Assembly: GCA_038277395.1 (NCBI GenBank)
Contig: CM076191.1
Location: forward strand, 90,888,822 to 90,952,821
Origin: Dryocosmus kuriphilus
Lineage: Eukaryota; Arthropoda; Insecta; Hymenoptera; Cynipidae
DNA length: 64,000 nt
Direction of reading: 5' to 3'
Position numbers and translations under genes: made by a program. Below, in pieces: positions 57,442-64,000 of the stretch (position 1 is its first letter; the number at the start of each line of letters is the position of its first letter). The notes under the pieces were generated by a model that was not told where the DNA came from, ran no database searches, and was given only the letters and a program-made list of their open reading frames with translations.

Positions 57442-58740
57442 CGAGGTGTGTTCAAAAAGTAAGGTGAATTTTCAAATTTCGCGGGCTACGTACATTTGAT
57501 CTTCATTTTTAAAAAAATGTTATATTGGAACACTTGTTCCGAACATATGTGCACAGTCTCAAGTGTATAGAATTTTTAGTTTGTTTGATTTGTGTGATCT
57601 TCGATTTTTTGCTGTCGAAAAAAATGGACCAGAGAACTTGCATAAAATTTTGCGTAAAAAATGGAACTAAGTGCTCCGAAACACTTGAAATGTTGACAGT
57701 GGCATACGATGAGTCTACTTTGAGCAACAAAAATGTTTAGAAGTGGTACAAGCTCTTACGAGAAGACCGAGAAGACACCAATGACGAATCTCGCTCTGGA
57801 CGCCCCAGCACGTCAATAAAATGATGAAAGCGTTGAAGAAGTGAAGAATATGGTGTTGGCGAATCGTCCAACCACTGTTAGAGAAGTTGCTGAAGACGTC
57901 GGCATTTCGGTTGGCTCGTGCCATGCAATTTTTTCCGATGTTTTGGACACGAAACGTGTGGCAGCGAAATTTGTTCCGAAACTGCTTAATTTTGACCAAA
58001 AGAACCCTCGAATAAGCATCGCTCAAGAGCTGTTAAATGACATCAATAATGATCCTGATATGCTCAAAAGGGTTATAACTGGTGACGGATCATGGATATA
58101 CGATTATGGCGTCGAAACCAAAGCCCACTCGTCCCAATGGAAGACACCGGAAAAGCCAAGGCCGAAAAACGCACGTCAAGTTCGATCAAATGTCAAGGTT
58201 TTGCTCACCGTTTTCTTTGATTACCGTGCCGTAGTACAACAAGAGTTCTTACCACAGGGTTGCACGGTCAATAAAAAGTATTACCTTGAAGTTATGCGCC
58301 GTTTGCGAGAAGCAATACGACAAAAACGTCCGGAATTGTCGAAAAACAATTCATGGCTTTTGCGTCACGGCAATGCACCTGCTCACTCATCGTTGCTTGT
58401 GCGTAAGTTTTTTGCCAAAAACAAAACCACAATCATGCCTCAGCCACCACATTCATCGGATTTGGCCCCCTGCGACTTTTTTCTGTTCCCAAAACTGAAG
58501 AGACCCATGAAAGGACGGAGATTTGCAACGATTGAGGAGATAAAGAATGTATCGTTGGAAGAACTCAAGGCTATACCAAAAAGTGCTTATCAGAAGTGCT
58601 TCGAGGATTGGAAAAAGCGTTGGCACAAGTGTTTTATATCTGAGGGGGGTTACTTTGAAGGGGAAAACATAATAATTGATGAATAAATCAATATTTTTTC
58701 GTAAAAATTAAAAGTCACATTACTTTTTGAACACACCTCG
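57442..58740 (+). mobile_element. Mariner element, 1299 bp, TA duplication, inactive
   Basis: TIRs read cgaggtgtgttcaaaaagta at both ends, about 27 bp. TA precedes (57440-57441) and follows (58741-58742). The encoded transposase is a pseudogene. It is a different subfamily from the element at 38493: TIRs share only the CGAG start. Confidence 0.9.
57624..58686 (+). pseudogene. Mariner transposase pseudogene with catalytic Asp lost
   Basis: ATG at 57624 begins MDQRTCIKFCVKNGTKCSET; TAG at 57738-57740; a one-base frame loss near 57820 (after SGRPSTS); then open to 58686. GRPS linker and FVPKLL are recognisable. Catalytic sites: GDGSW (first Asp present, Glu replaced by Gly), RHGNAPAH (second Asp replaced by Gly; GGC at 58369-58371), LAPCDFFLFP (third Asp present). 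The spacing from the Gly to the last Asp is 34, as for mariner. Three independent lesions, so inactive. Confidence 0.9.
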
Positions 58741-58741
58741 T

Positions 58742-59460
58742 ATATAATTTTTTGGTTTTTAATAACAATTGAATTTGTTATTTAACTGTTAGTGGTTGCG
58801 CGGATCGCTACGTATATCCGGAGAGCATGATTAAAAGGAAGTTCACGCTCGACGTGCTTCTCTCCTCGTTTTTTCCCTGCGTGCGGATGGTGGTGACGGT
58901 GTGGAATAATTTCTGGGAGTTTGGGATAATATATCGAAAAAGTTTGAGGACATGTAGAGGACTTTCCACTCAGATTCTATGTATCAATCATATGGGTGTG
59001 CCATAAATAGTTTAAAGTAATTTTTTATTATTTATAGAAATTTCGTTTGTTTAAGTACATATTTTCTCTGAAAAAGTCGGCTTTATTCTAACAGAATCAT
59101 AATCTAGGTTGCCTCTTTTCTGTTTCCAGTATTTCACGGTGTCGTTCCAGAGAACTTCACTTTTTTTTCTTACAAATTTTTAGTCTACGTTTCCTTTTTT
59201 ATATTGCATAGAGGTCGTTCAAGTATTACGTAAGTATAATTTTCGCCATTTGTTAACAGCTCCTCCCCTCCACACACTCCCATATCCGCCCCTCACTCAT
59301 AAAGCTTACGCGATACTTGAATGACCCCATATCATAATATTTTAGATACAATATTTAAAAAATTCGTTTTGCTTAAGCCATTTTTTCAGGAAATTCACAA
59401 GTTTTTATAGCTCCAGATGAACATGAAAGTGACGCAGATCGATCGAAAATTAAATTTCCC
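58742..59460. other. No gene seen
   Basis: AT-rich with a short GC-richer patch around 58796-58900 (tccggagagcatgattaaaa ... ctgcgtgcggatggtgg). No motif or paired repeat recognised. Confidence 0.4.
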
Positions 59461-59704
59461 TACCCTAAGGAGAGCAGTGTTCAGACCTGAACGCGGTGAG
59501 GAGCATAAGACCTGAATGAGGAAAGTAGTTCATGGTTGGTAAGATGTATAGCATCAGTTTTAAACAGCCCCGAAGTTCGGGTGTGGAGAATACCGTGCCT
59601 AGAACTGTATGGCGCCAAGGTCATTGAAACCCTCCGAAAATATATCTTCCGTCGAGAAGATGGATACTGGCGTAAAATCTCATTCGATTTAACATGGGGT
59701 TTCA

Positions 59705-60600
59705 ATGGATCCAGACATTTCGGTTAGTAGAATGGGAGGTGGGGCTTTAAATAGTTTCATCAACAAAGTTACTACTAATGCGAGTATTGGATCCAAGAAA
59801 GCCCCGAAGAAGAAAAAATATTGCAGTGGGGCTAGGAAGAGGTCGGATGGCAGCACACCCAATCAAGATAGGGAGGTAAAGAAAGTCAGTGTCGTTGACC
59901 CAGGTGACTCATATAGTCTCACCCTCTGAAATCACCTGAAGTTGGCCATTATGCATGACGGTTTCTCGAAAGTGAAACTCAGCTCAGAACAAGCACCGTC
60001 TATTGATGCTCAATTGGTCTTTAGTGTGGATCTATCAGTGATTAGAAGCCTCGGGAAGATCGTTTGTAGGCCATATCTGGGGATGAAGAGGATCCAGATG
60101 AAATTATTTTCAAAAGCAGAGGAGAGGACGAGGGCAGATGATGTGAAGCCGTTTACGAGAGGACTGAGGGAGGATGTTGGCTCTACAATAAATAAAATAA
60201 ATTCGTTCGATTTGGATTTCATTCAAATAAATCTTCCCCACTGTAAAGTTGCGTCAACTATCCTAAGCAGGCGTGTGACAGCGGAACACACTGCGTTCGC
60301 CCTGATTCAAGAAATTTGGTGCTACAAAGCAGAAGTGAAGAATATAAGCCATAAAACCGGCTCTATAATCTATGACAGAACGGAAAAGAACCCTAGGACA
60401 GATTTTCTCAACTCACTTGCCATTTGACTTTCCAGCCCCGCTACCATCAGAGGAGTAGATACGATTAGTTCAAAAGGATGCCCATTGATCATTGGTTGTC
60501 ATGTAAACGCGCACCATACAATAAATTTTGTGACAGGGATCAGGCACTTTTCCCGAAACATAGTACACGTTGTAGGCCTTGAAAAACTAAAGAAAATTAT
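59705..60600 (+). pseudogene. Non-LTR retrotransposon 5' part: ORF1 scrap and endonuclease
   Basis: A short ORF1-like basic frame (59705-59929, APKKKKYC, GARKRSDGS) is followed by a 161-codon frame ending in an apurinic-endonuclease start: FIQINLPHCKVASTILSRRV, FALIQEIWCYKAEVKNISHK, GSIIYDRTEKNPRT. After a frame change at about 60420 come RGVDTISSKGCPLIIGCHVN and AHHT (the GCDANAHH box of this family has His in place of Asp here). The order fits I/Jockey/R1-type ORF2. It breaks off near 60600. Confidence 0.7.
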
Positions 60601-61540
60601 ATGGCAGAAATTTCCCATACAACTCAAGAATCTTGTTTTTTAACCAAAACCCCGTTTTTGGGAAGTTAATGTATATAATAATTCGTATCTCCGCCGTTTC
60701 TCAATCGATTCTTAATGCCTTTTTTGGCCTGAAAGGGAAAAAACAGGCCTTTTTAACTATGCATATCATATTTTGTCCAGATGAAAAATCATGAAGTTGC
60801 AGTCGAAAAGATTCTAAATTTTTTCCATTCTCAGCGCGTTTCTTTAACTTTGACAAAGAGTTAATTATAATATTTGATTCGTATTATTTTTTCCTTTTAA
60901 AAGTTGAATAATTTTCACTCGTTCAATGCCGCTGTATGTAGTTCTAATCGTGACAATGTGGAATCGTGAAAAGACGTAAAAGATAACAAAAAATTCCAAT
61001 TATTGATTAACACAAGTTTCCAACCTTTGTCTCTCTTTTCACTCTCATTGGGAGAGGTCGAAAAAATCGAAACTGGGACAGCCTGATTCGAACTGTGCTC
61101 GTGATTAACTGTGGATTCTAAATACCATATTTATGCTAAAGTACAAAGTGACTAAAAGTCAAATAAGTGACCGTATCAGAGTATAAAGTGTCTGACTAGT
61201 AAGTGATTTTCCCGACTCGCGTATTCTGGTGCCGCGGGAAACGACGAGTCAGATGACGTACACCTGTAGCTGCTTCAAGATCAGTCGTTCCGAGAACGAT
61301 TGTGGTTGTTGCTTCCGGAGCCTACATCTGGGCAAAGTTGACACAACAATATAATTTTTTTTGAGTACCAAATGTGATGTGTACGAAATGTCTTGAAGGT
61401 TGGAACTCATACTATAATTTCATAAAGTAAAAGTAAGTTAGAATTTTAGCAGTACATATATATCCTGCGATTTAATATTTATAAAGCATTTTTCGTTAAT
61501 TGACTTTTAGTGTGTTAATACGTAAAAATCCGGTCAGCCT
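60601..61540. other. Unrelated filler between the two parts of a non-LTR element
   Basis: No RT domain or other recognisable coding sequence. AT-rich, with a GC-richer patch near 61215-61320. The missing RT indicates an internal deletion or replacement, or two separate fragments. Confidence 0.45.
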
Positions 61541-61544
61541 GATT

Positions 61545-61920
61545 GGGCTCCTAGGGATGAGGATATTGAAGGCAACAACAAAGTTGACATACTAGCAACA
61601 AGTGGGACTACTAAAGCCCCTCAATGGACCTGAGCCATACTACGGTGTCTCGTATGCTTCAGCAAAATATGCCATTGAAAAATGGCTTTTTAAGGAACAC
61701 GCAAAGTATCGGAAGGAGGCTAAATGAATGATAAACTCTAAAAAGTTGAACAAAAAACCATGTTTCAGAAAATCTAAAAAACTCTTGAACATGGAAAGAA
61801 AGCGAGTGAAAATATTGGTAGGAATTCTTACGGGTCACTGCCGCTTAAGAATTACCGGATTATTATACGCGCACCACCTCCTCTGTAATTGTGAAGCACT
61901 AGTAAACCTCAAAGTGTAGC
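61545..61920 (+). pseudogene. Non-LTR retrotransposon 3' part: RNase H end and C-terminal tail
   Basis: APRDEDIEGNNKVDILATSG matches the end of the RNase H domain (GH.DIEGN..AD.LA), then KYAIEKWLFKEHAKYRKEAK, and from 61728 RKRVKILVGILTGHCRLR and HHLLCNCEALVNLKV, the usual LTGH...HL....C tail of I/Jockey-type ORF2. A TGA and frame changes occur. Likely the 3' end of the element whose 5' part is at 59705-60600. Confidence 0.7.
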
Positions 61921-62494
61921 ACCTAGATCACTTTTGTGAACCGAATTACTTCTATAATATTCTCCCATGAGGCAGTATACGCCTTTACGACGAAAACCAG
62001 CCTCGTGCATGACGAAAAGTTCGAAGGGTATAGTACAATAGGTTACATATGTATACAGGGTGTTTTTTTATTTTCAGACATCGAAATATCTCAAGAAATA
62101 CGCGTCCTACGAAATAAATGTCTGTAATAAAAACTTTTTATTTTCGAGGGGGAAAAGCGACTTTGCAAAAATTTACCCAAAACCTCAACACACGGGGGGG
62201 GGGGGGGGGGCAACTTTTAAATTTCAAATAGGAACTTCTATTTTGTATCACAGATTCAGATTCTCCTTTAAGAAATACGTGAGTTTTATTTGAAGAAATT
62301 TTTTCGATTCGCGACACAGATGGCGCTGCAATTGCGAAAAATGAAATTTTTGATTATTTCAAGGATAACGCTTCGAAACGAAAGGTAAAGTGTTGAATGT
62401 AAGGAGGATCATTCAATTATAGTCAATTTAATTTTGGGCACTACTTTTAGCTCTACCCAGGAATAACGACGTGGAGGTAGTAATTTCCTATTCC

Positions 62495-62592
62495 CTTCGG
62501 GGTGCTTAATTTCGGTGAGTCCTCTTGTTTCTTACCATCGGTGTGCTTGAGTTCGGTGAGTCCCCTCGCCTCTCACCATCGGGGTGCTTTTT
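62495..62592 (+). repeat. 50-bp tandem repeat, about two copies
   Basis: tcggggtgctt(a/g)a(t/g)ttcggtgagtcc followed by tctyaccatcgg recurs with about 50-base spacing. Non-coding. Confidence 0.7.
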
Positions 62593-62606
62593 TTTCGATT
62601 AACATT

Positions 62607-63709
62607 TCACAATAAGTGCTCAAAATGGTGTCCTCCCACTTCGATGCACTTGTTAATCCGAGCTTCGAAAGACTCCACACAACTGCGAAGTGTGCCTGGT
62701 GTTATTTTTTCACAAGGAGACCTGATTCGCTCGATCATATTATCACGAACTGTGGGCACTTCTTGATACGCGCGACTCTTTAAATAACCCCACAAATAGA
62801 AATTCGGCGCTGTAAAATCTGACGATCTGGCAGGCCAATTTACCGGACCTCCTCTACCGATCCATCGACCATTGAATTCGCGATTGAGTAATTCCCGCGC
62901 GATTGCTGAATAATGTGCTGGACAACCGTCATGGTGAAACCACATGTTGTGTCACACTTCCAAGCTTAGGTCTTTAAGCAATATTGGAAGTTCATTTTCT
63001 AAAAAGTTCCGATATTTTTCACCGTTCACATTTCCATCAATAAAATACGGACCGATAAGTTGGTCTCCAATTATTCCACACCAAACATTCACGGACCATG
63101 GACGCTGATGCTCAACTTCACGCAACCAGTGTGGGTTTTCTACACTCCAACAATGCATGTTGTGTCAATTAACGTTACCATAGTTTGTGAAAGACGACTA
63201 GTCTGAGAACAGTACTCGAAAGAAATTCGGGTGTTCTTGTATCTGCTCAAGCGCCCATTGAAAAAATGTCACTCGGTTCTGAAAATCATTGCCATGAAGT
63301 TCTTGATGCAGTGAAATATGACAAGGATGATATTTATTACGTTTTAATATCTTAGGGACATTCTGGAATCGCGGCTTCGTTTTCTAGCACTAACATGACG
63401 GTCATGAGTGACTGCAGCTAAAATCGCGATTTCATTATACTCTCCAGTAACAGTTAATCAACGGTTCCTTTTTTTCGGTTGTACACTTCCGTCAGTGATG
63501 AACTTTTTGACAACCCGGCAAAAGGAAGCGCGTGAAGGAATACTTTCTGGAAAACGAGGAGCATAAAACGTGACAGCATTATCGATATTCCTACCACTTT
63601 CTCCATAAATGAGAATCATTTCAATTTTCTTTTGTTGAGATAGAATTTCCATTGTAAAAGTAATGACGTCAAGTAATGAGGGAATACAGAGACACCCAAA
63701 CCAACCCAA
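62607..63709 (-). pseudogene. DD41D transposase pseudogene
   Basis: From 63660 down: QQKKIEMILIYGESGRNIDN, APRFPESIPSRASFCRVVKK (paired DNA-binding region), a stop after KKRNR, a degraded stretch, then HISLHQELHGNDF- and ALEQIQEHPNFFRVLFSD-like sequence. The first catalytic Asp (GAC, 63201-63203) is followed by TAG. After a TGA, NPHWLREVEHQRPWSVNVWC and LIGPYFIDGNVNGEKYRNFL. Second Asp in HHDGCPAH (62928-62930). Third site is TAPNFYLWG, Asn in place of Asp (62802-62804). 41 residues separate the second Asp and the Asn. Ends GGHHFEHLL. Inactive. Confidence 0.8.
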
Positions 63710-63840
63710 ATGAACGTGACCAACAACAATGACCCAAACGAAAGCAACTAATTACAACCAACTGAAATGAAAGCAACCAACACACCCAAATCAAATGAAC
63801 ACTCCTAATCAACCCTCCAATCAACCCTCCTAACGAATAA
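63710..63840 (+). other. G-poor, A/C-rich stretch
   Basis: About 130 bases are built of A and C with few G or T, with loose repeats of (a)accaac, cccaaa and aacga. It lies just upstream of the DD41D gene on the minus strand and may be its 5' untranslated region or a simple repeat. The open frames over it are artefacts of composition. Confidence 0.5.
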
Positions 63841-64000
63841 ACGTTAAGCACGGACAGACGCAGTAAGCACTCGGATGAGTGACCGATTGAACGTTTGTGA
63901 TTCTCGCTCGAGCTGAAATGACGTCGAGGACAGATAGACAGTCGGCACTCGATGATATGTAATGTCACATCCAAAATCGACTGTGGACAACCGACTGCGT

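Larger units (their letters stand above)
62054..63709 (-). mobile_element. Rosa-like (DD41D) mariner-superfamily element, one end seen
   Basis: The 3' end lies at ta|cagggtgttttttta (62053 onward). The transposase pseudogene runs on the minus strand up to about 63709. The matching TIR at the other end (its complement, ...aacaccctgta) is not present before 64000. A poly-G run (62194-62210) and 50-bp tandem repeats (62495-62592) lie between the gene and the 3' end. Confidence 0.65.

Overview
This window is repeat-dense, AT-rich nuclear DNA from an animal, most likely an insect. There are no bacterial-type operons, RNA operons or CRISPR arrays. Introns are spliceosomal, TA and A-rich simple repeats are common, and the transposon families present (mariner D,D34D, a rosa-like DD41D element, DUF4371/ZMYM1-like and BED-finger hATs, Penelope-like elements, Ty3/gypsy and non-LTR retroelements) together suit an arthropod. 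I cannot name the species; a hymenopteran or another repeat-rich insect is an inference only. Position 29832-30331 is a 500-N gap, so this is a draft scaffold.

The only host gene I recognise with confidence is ACTR10/Arp10 (Arp11), the pointed-end actin-related subunit of dynactin. It lies on the minus strand and three internal exons are visible (55335-55051, 47465-47186, 46848-46541). The 7.6-kb intron between the first two holds a dead hAT (48113-51153) and a gypsy fragment between inverted flanks (about 51230-54960). The last visible exon lacks one base in an A run, which breaks the frame. A short basic terminal exon at 22536-22691 may belong to a second, unidentified gene.

Layout. 1-4280: dispersed 121-bp repeats and a 1.17-kb near-perfect foldback (2804-3971). 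4290-11370: a repeat called E1 here, holding a 432-bp MITE (8-bp duplication agtattat) and, right beside it, a 6.2-kb hAT (8-bp duplication atgggagg). The hAT's transposase gene is itself split by a 3.2-kb element with 465-bp terminal inverted repeats (TIRs) that carries a decayed, unclassified transposase-like gene. 11620-13290: minisatellite-like arrays. 14150-20000: a second E1 copy, then a different unclassified transposase-like gene split by a 3.7-kb element with roughly 700-bp TIRs full of GGCATAC motifs. 20000-28000: mostly AT-rich, with one MITE. 28000-31050: a gypsy pol on the minus strand, the gap and LTR pieces. 31830-35870: a non-LTR RT fragment, then a 3-kb element with CpG-rich ends.

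36240-40780: parts of Penelope-like elements around two inverted LTR-like arms, with a mariner (38493-39820) between the arms. This mariner keeps an unbroken 352-residue transposase and is the best candidate for recent activity. 40795-43149: decayed gypsy-like gag/protease and a possible env-like remnant. 45100-46030: three hairpin/MITE structures. 46541-55335: Arp10. 57442-58740: a mariner with a mutated catalytic residue. 59700-61920: a non-LTR element missing its middle. 62054-63709: a dead rosa-like element on the minus strand.

Almost all coding capacity here is parasitic and most of it is broken. Several insertions sit inside coding regions of older elements, so the reading frames themselves help to show the order of insertion.
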